A stretch of DNA of 64,000 nt, from the NCBI GenBank assembly GCA_913062845.1, contig CAJXVZ010000004.1:30011-94010 (forward strand), read 5' to 3'. Positions 56,901 through 64,000 of this stretch are shown in pieces. Position 1 is the first letter of the stretch; the number at the start of each line of letters is the position of its first letter. The notes under the pieces were generated by a model, which ran no database searches, had not been told where the DNA came from, and saw only the letters and a program-made list of their open reading frames with translations. Origin of the DNA: an uncultured Psychroflexus sp. (GTDB lineage: Bacteria; Bacteroidota; Bacteroidia; Flavobacteriales; Flavobacteriaceae). The translations under genes were made by a program, and so were the position numbers.

Positions 56901-57146
56901 TTCCCGCTGCAGTTAATGCTGGATTTATCCACTACATTGAGTAAGCCTGAATGGTATGTTTTACCTACAACTCAAGTTGGTATAAGAGGCATCTGGAGAT
57001 CATTAAATGAATTTTCACCAAGATATTCTCCAACAGCAACACCACTGGGGACTTTTAATCAGGATCCGCCGCTGAGCGCAGTTGGATTCCCAAATGGTTC
57101 AGAGTGGGAAATCATGACATACATTAGATTTAACATTGGAAAATAA
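53973..57146 (+). CDS. Clan GH-A-like glycosidase (TIM barrel) with C-terminal outer-membrane beta-barrel-like domain
   Basis: Signal peptide MKNIFLSFILMLCSMSIYAQ; VDGEPFMINGMNWDYFP..., LLKNMGVNTVRLYTG, GNEN (E168), PVLFTEFGSD (E273) typical of beta4/beta7 catalytic Glu; from residue ~480 alternating aromatic/hydrophobic beta-strands ending EIMTYIRFNIGK. Confidence 0.75.
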   Translation: MKNIFLSFILMLCSMSIYAQGHNVQVIDDSKGQYLLVDGEPFMINGMNWDYFPIGTNFNYSLWNQPDEIIKAALDDEMGLLKNMGVNTVRLYTGIQPKWITYIYENYGIYTMLNHSFGRYGLTIDGVWTPVTKYDDPATIDLLMSEVTELASTYKGTKGLLMYLLGNENNYGLFWAGAETEDFPEGEEQIRAIGENRGRPMYKLMNDASNKMKSIDGNVPVAICNGDVLFIEIIAQECPDVDIYGTNMYRGESFGDAFEKIRQVYGKPVLFTEFGSDAFNALSNQEDQKMQAYFMVENWKEIYQNAAGLGLSDNSIGGFTFQFSDGWWKFGQTKNLDVHDSNASWSNGGYYIDHEEGRNNMNEEWFGICAKGPTNARGLYTLYPRAAYYALKDAHKINPYVEGVDLDFIDNYFENNISLTDAMLRARGDKAAMDGGGSSALGITRLSAHLSTFYTGGSLITTPDNPDPDENTFPNQLGFDQMQSYFIGIGGKPAPNVSYDVQFNIVGDVAQNPINEIFYENRNRIVTIQTDQGEVTLEDVNRLNLYQAEFEWNHDAFDLRGFFRTGHYHWGYEGDFFGLYPEANYGPNLDIYGGIISGIEVDAKGDLEGLKAAIGPQLWWGANPTMLFKYSKTIGHWDVTGIYNRDLETDIEFDENGRRILDQNQVRSGVIPPWPMERATLALERDFGKFGLTVGGIWGGRPLNGSTYQDIDDNGNVVVDRITSDDNWGGKAKITYAGGKFNWYAQGAVMGLVANGSADPTLTFTGWKLKDTGSGNQQNFLTGFTYNIGKWQIAPNFMWQQPLVDPMPNGVDAPGRLRNFIDDPFAVRWNRETTAGEILFTYDPTPGTYMYNWDNNRAEDAKFAMSAGFVYRHLPTTMDAHIGFLDTREFFAFAESAPAEDLWEAHARVVSKLSPELGIVGTFYYGNGQARGDSQRLVTDRFGANVDIRYKKFWIQGDVKVNDWGPFDYHRDFNLTFPLQLMLDLSTTLSKPEWYVLPTTQVGIRGIWRSLNEFSPRYSPTATPLGTFNQDPPLSAVGFPNGSEWEIMTYIRFNIGK

Positions 57147-57153
57147 TTTTAAA

Positions 57154-58602
57154 ATGATAAAGCATAAATTCACATATTTAAAATTCTTTGGACTTGTATT
57201 GTTATCAGGAATGGTATTTACAAGCTGCGAAAGAGAAATTTCAGACCAGGCCGTACCGGCAACTTTTCCAAATACGGCTGAAGTCTACACTGACAACCCG
57301 GTTGGATTAACCGATGAGTTCTTTGAATCTTTTGATCCTGCAACCGGTGCAAATACAGAAGCCTTTGGAACTGATGACGAGGTTTCGTATTTGGGTTCTT
57401 CTTCAATAAGGTTAGATATTCCTGCACCAAACGATCCTGATGGTGGTTTTATAGGCGGAATTTTTAAAGATAGAGGCGAAGGCCGGGATTTATCGGGTTA
57501 CGATGCTTTGACTTTTTGGATAAAAGCTTCGAGAACTGCTGCATTTGATCAAATTGGTTTTGGAGCGGACTTTGAAGAGGGTAAATTCACTACAGCAAGG
57601 TTCAACATACCTTTGTCCACTGATTGGAGAAAAATAACAATTCCAATTCCAGAGCCTTCAAAACTGACTCAGGAAAAGGGTTTGTTTTTATTTTCAACCG
57701 GAACAAACAGTACAGATGGTGTTGGCTTTACGGTTTGGATTGATGAAATACGATATGAAAATCTAGGCACAATTGGACAAAAGCAATCAAGTATTTTTAA
57801 TGGGAATAATGTAAATCAGGATGCTTTTGTTGATGTACCAATTCAGATTGAAGAATTTTCAGTTTCTGCAAATCTGGCATCCGGCGAAAATGTTACAGTT
57901 CAGGCATCTCCTCAGTATTTTGATTTTTCATCTTCAAATCCTGATGTTGCAACTGTCAGCGAAACAGGACTGGTCTCAGTTATAAGTACTGGTGAAGCTA
58001 CAATTTCTGCGACTCTTGGTAATACAGCAACTCAGGGAACACTCAACTTAAATGTTGAAGGAGGATTCAACTTTGCTCCTGTACCAACCAGACCAGCAGA
58101 AAATGTTGTTTCAATTTTTAGTGACGCCTACCTGAACATTCCTGTATCACGGTATAATTCCTTTTTCGAGCCTTTTCAAACCACACTGGGAGGCGTACAA
58201 CAAGTAGGTTCTCAAAGCATTATAAGTTACACAAACCTTAATTTTGTCGGTATTGTATTTAACGATGTTATTTTTCCGGCAGAAGCTGTGCAACCCGTCA
58301 ATGCAACAGGCCTGACGCATTTACACATCGATGTAAACGTACAGGAACCTGTGCAGGCTTCAGATAGACTTTTACTGCAGTTAACTAATTATGGTGCAAC
58401 AGAAACAGTTGGTTCTTTCCTTATCAACGGTTCAGACCTACTAGAAGATGAATGGGTCGGATTTGATATACCATTATCTGATTTCTCTGGGTTGACCGAC
58501 AGAAACAGAATTGGATTACTATTGTTTAATTCTGAATCAGGCCCGGCAAACCCAACAATTTCCAATATATTTCTCGATAACATTTACTTCTACACGGAAT
58601 AA
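57154..58602 (+). CDS. PUL lipoprotein with Big_2-like Ig domain and C-terminal carbohydrate-binding-like module; candidate surface glycan-binding protein
   Basis: Lipobox SGMVFTSCERE; Big_2-like ATVSETGLVSVISTGEATISAT; C-terminal module resembles that of the 2706-aa T9SS protein. Start reassigned to ATG 57154. Confidence 0.78.
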   Translation: MIKHKFTYLKFFGLVLLSGMVFTSCEREISDQAVPATFPNTAEVYTDNPVGLTDEFFESFDPATGANTEAFGTDDEVSYLGSSSIRLDIPAPNDPDGGFIGGIFKDRGEGRDLSGYDALTFWIKASRTAAFDQIGFGADFEEGKFTTARFNIPLSTDWRKITIPIPEPSKLTQEKGLFLFSTGTNSTDGVGFTVWIDEIRYENLGTIGQKQSSIFNGNNVNQDAFVDVPIQIEEFSVSANLASGENVTVQASPQYFDFSSSNPDVATVSETGLVSVISTGEATISATLGNTATQGTLNLNVEGGFNFAPVPTRPAENVVSIFSDAYLNIPVSRYNSFFEPFQTTLGGVQQVGSQSIISYTNLNFVGIVFNDVIFPAEAVQPVNATGLTHLHIDVNVQEPVQASDRLLLQLTNYGATETVGSFLINGSDLLEDEWVGFDIPLSDFSGLTDRNRIGLLLFNSESGPANPTISNIFLDNIYFYTE

Positions 58603-58613
58603 AATTTAACATT

Positions 58614-59450
58614 ATGAACAAAATAAAATATATAGCAATCATTCTTATCTTCTCGACAAGTTTTGTCAGTTGCGACCTAGACGAAACCCAGGAAGTAGTG
58701 ACCAAAAACAATCTCGTATGGTCAGATGAATTTGATACCGATGGTGCGCCTGATCCAAATAATTGGAATTATGAGATTGGAGATGGTTCGGCTCAGGGTA
58801 TTCCGGGTTGGGGAAATAACGAGTTACAATATTATACCGACCGACCAGAGAATGTGAAAGTAGAAAACGGTGTTCTTGTCATTACAGCCCGACAGGAATC
58901 CTTCCAGGGCAGTAATTACACTTCTGCAAGATTAACAACAAAAGGCTTAATGGATAGACAATACGGTCGTTTTGAAGCAAGAATCAGAGTGCCTTACGGA
59001 AAAGGATACTGGCCTGCATTCTGGATGTTGGGCGATGATAGTGATGGTGAAATTTGGCCTCAAATAGGTGAAATTGACATTATGGAAAATGTTGGTGATG
59101 AGCCTACAGTTGCTTTTGGTAGCATTCACGGGCCAGGTTACAGCGGCGGAGAATCTATTGGTAAAGATTTTGAATTAGAAAACGATAGATTCGATACTGG
59201 CTTCCATATCTTCGGTATTGAATGGTCACCAAACCGTATCAATTACTACATAGATGACAAATTATACCAGTCCTTAACCCCTGAAGATGTTGATGAAGAA
59301 ACTGATGGAGAAGGTGTTTGGGTATTTAACGACAGATCTTTTTATATCATTCTTAATTTGGCTGTAGGTGGTAATCTGCCTGGAAGTCCTAATGCTGAAA
59401 CAGAATTTCCGCAAAGTATGATAGTGGATTACGTTAGAGTTTATGAATAA
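58614..59450 (+). CDS. GH16 family lipoprotein, laminarinase-like endo-beta-1,3-glucanase
   Basis: Lipobox TSFVSCDLD; NLVWSDEFDTDGAPDPNNWNYEIGDG, WGNNELQYYTDRPENVKVENGVLVITAR, catalytic GEIDIMENVG, GSIHGPGYSGG. Confidence 0.95.
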   Translation: MNKIKYIAIILIFSTSFVSCDLDETQEVVTKNNLVWSDEFDTDGAPDPNNWNYEIGDGSAQGIPGWGNNELQYYTDRPENVKVENGVLVITARQESFQGSNYTSARLTTKGLMDRQYGRFEARIRVPYGKGYWPAFWMLGDDSDGEIWPQIGEIDIMENVGDEPTVAFGSIHGPGYSGGESIGKDFELENDRFDTGFHIFGIEWSPNRINYYIDDKLYQSLTPEDVDEETDGEGVWVFNDRSFYIILNLAVGGNLPGSPNAETEFPQSMIVDYVRVYE

Positions 59451-59466
59451 TCAAAATATTTCTAAA

Positions 59467-60234
59467 ATGCAATTAAAACAAAATATCATATTGTCAACAT
59501 TGTTCGTTCTTTCTGCGTTTTTATTCTCGTGTGAAGAAAATGAAAGCGGAGTAGATTTCGTTGGATTTGAAGCCAGATTCATCAGTGATATTGATGGGCG
59601 AACCGTTAATTTTAATAATTTGTCAACCAATGCGGTCAGCTTCCAATGGGACTTTGGTGATGGTACAACTTCTGTATTGGAAAATCCTTCTAAAACTTAT
59701 AATGTAGGAGGAACGTTTACGGTGACACTAACGGCTACCAGTGATGATGGTATTACAGACTCTTTTCAGGATTCATTTGTATTCGAAGACCCTTTTGACT
59801 CAGGATTACTTGTAAATGGTGATTTTGAAAATGGTTCACAAGGCTGGATCGTTGGTGTTGATGATTCTGCCCCTGCACCTGTTGTTACTGAGGATGGTAA
59901 TACATTTTATGAAGCCAATATTACTAATCCGGATCCAAATGCGCCTTTTTTGGTCAACATCAGTCAAAAACTGGCAATCGAGCAGGGCAACACATACACA
60001 TTAACTTTTGATGCATCTTCCGATCAGGACAGAACGATAATTGCCGGTATAGGTCTTAGTGGAGGTGATTTTTCAAATGATACAGAAATTGTAAACTTAA
60101 CCAACACAACACAGCAATTTAGTCTTACATTGAGTTCGCAGGATTTTGGTGCGCCTGATGCAAGAGTGTTATTTGATTTAAATGGAGATGCTGGTTTGGT
60201 GCGTATAGATAATGTGTCATTAGTTCTTCAGTAA
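59467..60234 (+). CDS. PKD-domain lipoprotein with C-terminal CBM4/9-like module
   Basis: Lipobox SAFLFSCEEN; PKD FQWDFGDGTTSVLENPSKTYNVGGTFTVTLTAT; LLVNGDFENGSQGWIVGV...RIDNVSLVLQ. ATG 59467 preferred over 59443. Confidence 0.82.
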   Translation: MQLKQNIILSTLFVLSAFLFSCEENESGVDFVGFEARFISDIDGRTVNFNNLSTNAVSFQWDFGDGTTSVLENPSKTYNVGGTFTVTLTATSDDGITDSFQDSFVFEDPFDSGLLVNGDFENGSQGWIVGVDDSAPAPVVTEDGNTFYEANITNPDPNAPFLVNISQKLAIEQGNTYTLTFDASSDQDRTIIAGIGLSGGDFSNDTEIVNLTNTTQQFSLTLSSQDFGAPDARVLFDLNGDAGLVRIDNVSLVLQ

Positions 60235-60294
60235 AATTTAATTTTACTATTTTATCATCTCAAAATCATTATTCAATAAAATTTATTTTATAAA

Positions 60295-63200
60295 GTGAGT
60301 ACACAACAGGATCAACTTGAAATCGTAAAAATAAACGGGGAAAAATTTCTTAAAATTTCAAACAGTGACAGCATACGACCATTCTTTATGAGCATCGTAA
60401 GCCCTTACAACCATTGGATGTTTTTATCCAGTAACGGAGGAGTGACCGCTGGTAGAAAAAATAAAGAATTTGCGCTTTTCCCTTATTATACAGATGATAA
60501 AATAACAGAATCAGCCGATATCACTGGCAGTAAAACTATCTTAAAAGTGGTAGGTCCAAATAAGACATTTTTCTGGGAACCTTTTGCTAAACGATTTGCC
60601 GATCAGTATAATATCACCAGAAATCTATACAAGAATATTTGGGGAAATAAGGTGGTTTTTGAAGAAATAAACCACGATTTACAATTAAAATTCATTTACA
60701 GACTGTCATCAAGCGATGACTTCGGTTTTATCAAAGATGCCTCTGTTGAGAATTTAAGTCAAAAGGAAGTGAATTTTGAAATCTTAGACGGTTTTCAAAA
60801 TATTTTACCTGCCAGTGTAAACAGCGATTTGCAATCAGCACAAAGTAACCTGGTTGATGCTTACAAGAGAAATGAACTGGAACCTAATGTAGGCATGGGA
60901 ATTTATGCGCTAAGCGCAGTACCTGTAGATAAAGCCGAACCAAGTGAGGCTCTAAAAGCCAATGTCGTTTGGTCGCTTAACGCTCATACGCCAAAATTTT
61001 TAGTGTCATCCCTTCAATTAGAAAATTTTAGAAATGGTAAAGAAATCACCCAGGAAGTTGATGTCAAAGCAGAAAAAGGGGCTTATTTCATACACCAAAA
61101 TTTAAAGTTAGACTCTAAAGCCTCCAAATCATGGAAAATTGTGGCCGATGTTAACTTTAACCATGCTAAAGTTGTTGACTTCATTCATCGTATCAAATCA
61201 AATCCCGAACTTGAAAAAGCGATTGAAGATGATATTGAAAAAGGCACTCAAAAACTTATCAAATTAAACGCCTCGGCGGATGGGTTGCAATACTCAAGTG
61301 ATAAACTAAGAGACATTCGTCATTATTCCAACACACTTTACAATATTATGCGTGGAGGAATTTTTGACGATAATTACAATATTGAACTTAACGACTTCAA
61401 ACCTTACATCAAAACTGCCAATCTCGAGGTCTACAATAAATTTGAAAAAGATCTCGATAAACTTGGCGATGTTTTTACGCTTGCGGATTTAAAAGCTTTG
61501 GTCAAGGAGGAAAGCGATAAAGATTTTACCAGACTTTGTCTCGAATATTTACCACTAAAATTCAGCCGTAGACACGGTGACCCAAGTCGTCCGTGGAACC
61601 AGTTTTCTATCAATACAAAAGATGAAAACGGCAATAAAATTCTGGATTATGAAGGTAACTGGCGGGATATTTTCCAAAACTGGGAAGCACTCTCATTTTC
61701 CTATCCTGAGTTTTTGGAGAGCATGATTTACAAGTTTTTAAACGCTTCTACTTTTGATGGTTACAATCCATACCGTGTGACAAAAGATGGTTTTGACTGG
61801 GAGATTATTGAACCGGACGACCCATGGTCTTATATTGGCTATTGGGGTGACCACCAGATTATCTACTTACTCAAATTTCTTGAAGTTCTGGAAAACGTGA
61901 AACCCGGTAAGCTTGCAAAGCTATTCAAATCTGATGTATTTGTTTACGCTAATGTGCCTTACAGAATTAAATCTTATGAAGATACTTTAAAGGATCCTAA
62001 AGATACTATCGTTTTTGATCATGACCTTGACAAAAAAATAAGAGAAAAAAGAGAATCGCTGGGAGCTGACGGCGCTTTACTTGAGGACCAGAAAGGGAAC
62101 ATCATTCATGTTAACTTTATCGAAAAAATACTGGCAACCGCTCTGGCAAAGGTCTCTAACTTTATACCTGAAGGCGGTATTTGGATGAATACACAGCGCC
62201 CTGAATGGAATGATGCCAATAATGCGTTGGTAGGTAATGGGGTATCAATGGTCACACTTTATTATCTGAGAAGATTTTTCGATTTTTTCAAAACGATATT
62301 TAAAGGCATAAATGATGCTGAAACATTTGAATTGTCTAAAGAGGTTTTCGATATGTTCATGGCCATGCATCAGGCCTTGGACGCGCATAAAGGAGTTCTT
62401 TATTCTGAAATTTCAGACAGAGAAAGAAAAGCCGTTCTTGATGCTGTTGCTATTCCGGCAAGTCAATTCAGGACTTTTGTATACGAGAAAGGATTTACAG
62501 GTGAAAAGGTATCTGTAAATATTACAGATTTAGAAGCATTTATAGATAATATTCTGGAGTTTTTGGAACAATCTATCGAAGCCAATAAACGCCAGGACAA
62601 CCTATATCACGCCTACAATTTGATGACATTAAACGATGACAATAGCATATCAATTTCCTACCTGGATGAAATGCTGGAAGGTCAGGTGGCAGTTTTGAGT
62701 GCTAAGTATTTATCTTCAGAAGATGCAGTGAGTGTTTTAGACGCCTTAAAAGATTCGGCGCTATTCAGACCTGATCAGTATAGTTACATCTTGTATCCTA
62801 ACAAGGCGCTTAAAGGCTATTTACAACGCAACAACATCCCTGAAAACCTCGTAGAGTCTTCAGAGTTATTGAAAACGCTGGTAGAGGACCAAAACACTAA
62901 GATTATTGAAAAAGATGTTGAAGGTCATTACCATTTCAATGCCAATTTCAACAATGATAAAAAACTGAAAGCAGCCCTTGAATCCATGAAGGATTCTAAA
63001 TATGCAGGTTTAGTTGAAAAAGATTTCGACGATGTAGTTCGTATTTTTGAAGAAGTCTTTAACCATAAAGCATTTACCGGTCGTTCAGGAACATTTTATG
63101 GCTATGAAGGCCTTGGTTCAATCTATTGGCATATGGTCTCAAAACTGCAACTGGCCGTATTTGAATGCTGTCAAAAAGCGATCGAGGAGAAAGCCGCAGA

Positions 63201-63726
63201 TGAAACCATTGGTCGACTACTGGAGCATTATTATGAGATTAATGAAGGCATTGGTGTGCACAAATCTCCTGAGTTATACGGAGCCTTTTCTACGGATCCC
63301 TACTCACATACACCATACGGAAAAGGAGCTCAACAGCCTGGTATGACCGGCCAGGTTAAAGAAGATATCCTGAGCCGATTTGGTGAAATAGGAATAACTA
63401 TGCACAAAGGTCATCTGGCCTTTAAGCCATACATGCTGCGCAAAGATGAATTTTTTAAGAAAGCAAAACAAGTTAATTATATTGATTTAGAGCATAATTT
63501 AAAAACACTTGAAGTACCCGAAAACTCGCTATGTTTTACGATATGTCAAACACCTGTAATTTACAGTATTTCAGATCATAACGAAATAGAAGTTACTCAA
63601 AGTGACAATTCTTCCCATTCTATCAACGGGCTTGAGTTACCTGAAGATATCAGTAGCTCAATCTTTAAGAGAGAAGGCAAGGTTGAACATTTACGAGTTT
63701 TTGTTGACCAATCTATCTTAAAATAA
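60295..63726 (+). CDS. GH94/GH149-like beta-glucan (beta-1,3-oligoglucan) phosphorylase, predicted cytoplasmic
   Basis: 1143 aa, GTG start, no signal peptide; WND motif RPEWNDANNALVGNG (D640) as in GH94-type inverting phosphorylases; located next to GH16 and GH17-like genes. Confidence 0.7.
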   Translation: MSTQQDQLEIVKINGEKFLKISNSDSIRPFFMSIVSPYNHWMFLSSNGGVTAGRKNKEFALFPYYTDDKITESADITGSKTILKVVGPNKTFFWEPFAKRFADQYNITRNLYKNIWGNKVVFEEINHDLQLKFIYRLSSSDDFGFIKDASVENLSQKEVNFEILDGFQNILPASVNSDLQSAQSNLVDAYKRNELEPNVGMGIYALSAVPVDKAEPSEALKANVVWSLNAHTPKFLVSSLQLENFRNGKEITQEVDVKAEKGAYFIHQNLKLDSKASKSWKIVADVNFNHAKVVDFIHRIKSNPELEKAIEDDIEKGTQKLIKLNASADGLQYSSDKLRDIRHYSNTLYNIMRGGIFDDNYNIELNDFKPYIKTANLEVYNKFEKDLDKLGDVFTLADLKALVKEESDKDFTRLCLEYLPLKFSRRHGDPSRPWNQFSINTKDENGNKILDYEGNWRDIFQNWEALSFSYPEFLESMIYKFLNASTFDGYNPYRVTKDGFDWEIIEPDDPWSYIGYWGDHQIIYLLKFLEVLENVKPGKLAKLFKSDVFVYANVPYRIKSYEDTLKDPKDTIVFDHDLDKKIREKRESLGADGALLEDQKGNIIHVNFIEKILATALAKVSNFIPEGGIWMNTQRPEWNDANNALVGNGVSMVTLYYLRRFFDFFKTIFKGINDAETFELSKEVFDMFMAMHQALDAHKGVLYSEISDRERKAVLDAVAIPASQFRTFVYEKGFTGEKVSVNITDLEAFIDNILEFLEQSIEANKRQDNLYHAYNLMTLNDDNSISISYLDEMLEGQVAVLSAKYLSSEDAVSVLDALKDSALFRPDQYSYILYPNKALKGYLQRNNIPENLVESSELLKTLVEDQNTKIIEKDVEGHYHFNANFNNDKKLKAALESMKDSKYAGLVEKDFDDVVRIFEEVFNHKAFTGRSGTFYGYEGLGSIYWHMVSKLQLAVFECCQKAIEEKAADETIGRLLEHYYEINEGIGVHKSPELYGAFSTDPYSHTPYGKGAQQPGMTGQVKEDILSRFGEIGITMHKGHLAFKPYMLRKDEFFKKAKQVNYIDLEHNLKTLEVPENSLCFTICQTPVIYSISDHNEIEVTQSDNSSHSINGLELPEDISSSIFKREGKVEHLRVFVDQSILK

Positions 63727-63738
63727 ATACCAGTAAAA

Positions 63739-63999
63739 ATGATAAAGTTGAGCCACATAGCAGTATTTTTTATTGTTCTATTGCTTATGTCGTGCGGTAA
63801 ACAAAAAAATAAGGAAGAAAAATCGATGGAAGAAAAAAAGAGCAAATCCAGTCTAACAGCTAAGGATATTCTTGGTAATCCAGACTATAGAGCTATTTCT
63901 TATGGCGGCTATCGTATGAAAAAAAGAGACAGTCAACCAACAATCCCTCAGCTGATGCCACTTGCGTGTTTGCATCAAAAGATTCACTGTTGTAGCTAG
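63739..63999 (+). pseudogene. N-terminal fragment of a GH17-like lipoprotein, apparently interrupted near 63955
   Basis: Lipobox IVLLLMSCGKQ; KDILGNPDYRAISYGGYRMKKRDSQPTIPQL resembles the start of flavobacterial GH17 proteins, but the sequence then becomes MPLACLHQKIHCCS followed by TAG, with no expected continuation in any frame. Could also be interrupted by an element continuing beyond the window. Confidence 0.45.
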
Positions 64000-64000
64000 C

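Noticed and set aside
63956-64000. Terminal ~45 nt as a recognisable insertion-sequence end
   Set aside because: No transposase motif or inverted repeat could be recognised in so few bases; kept only as an unexplained junction.

Overview
Window from an AT-rich Bacteroidota genome, most likely a marine Flavobacteriaceae (T9SS sorting domains, GldI, SusC/SusD, TAnnTTTG-type promoter boxes). The left ~13 kb holds two giant secreted T9SS mosaic proteins (FN3, MAM-like, CUB-like and DUF4397-like modules); the first is cut by the window edge. From 13 to 42 kb the content is mostly housekeeping: GT2, YbbR, coaE, a two-component system, miaA, K+ channel, exonuclease/GIY-YIG fusion, YggS, DUF1015, 3-hydroxyacyl-CoA dehydrogenase, Gfo/Idh/MocA, TonB receptor, pcm, split 5'-nucleotidase, NrnA, GldI, PPIases, pheT, LysE, pyrD. 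From 42 to 64 kb there is a polysaccharide utilisation locus, probably for laminarin/beta-1,3-glucan: SusC, SusD, glycan-binding lipoproteins, a propeller/Y_Y_Y/LuxR-type regulator, a clan GH-A-like glycosidase apparently fused to an outer-membrane beta-barrel, a GH16 laminarinase, PKD/CBM lipoproteins, a large signal-peptide-less GH94/GH149-like phosphorylase with a WND motif, and a broken GH17-like gene at the right edge. Best leads: (1) the glycosidase/beta-barrel fusion, (2) a putative hydrolytic plus phosphorolytic beta-glucan route, (3) an exonuclease/GIY-YIG gene whose N-terminus and catalytic DxE motif lie upstream of any ATG/GTG/TTG, (4) a perfect terminator hairpin inside a signal-peptide coding region, (5) abrupt loss of GH17 homology at the right edge. 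No rRNA, tRNA, CRISPR array or recognisable transposase was seen. All family calls come from reading motifs, not database searches.
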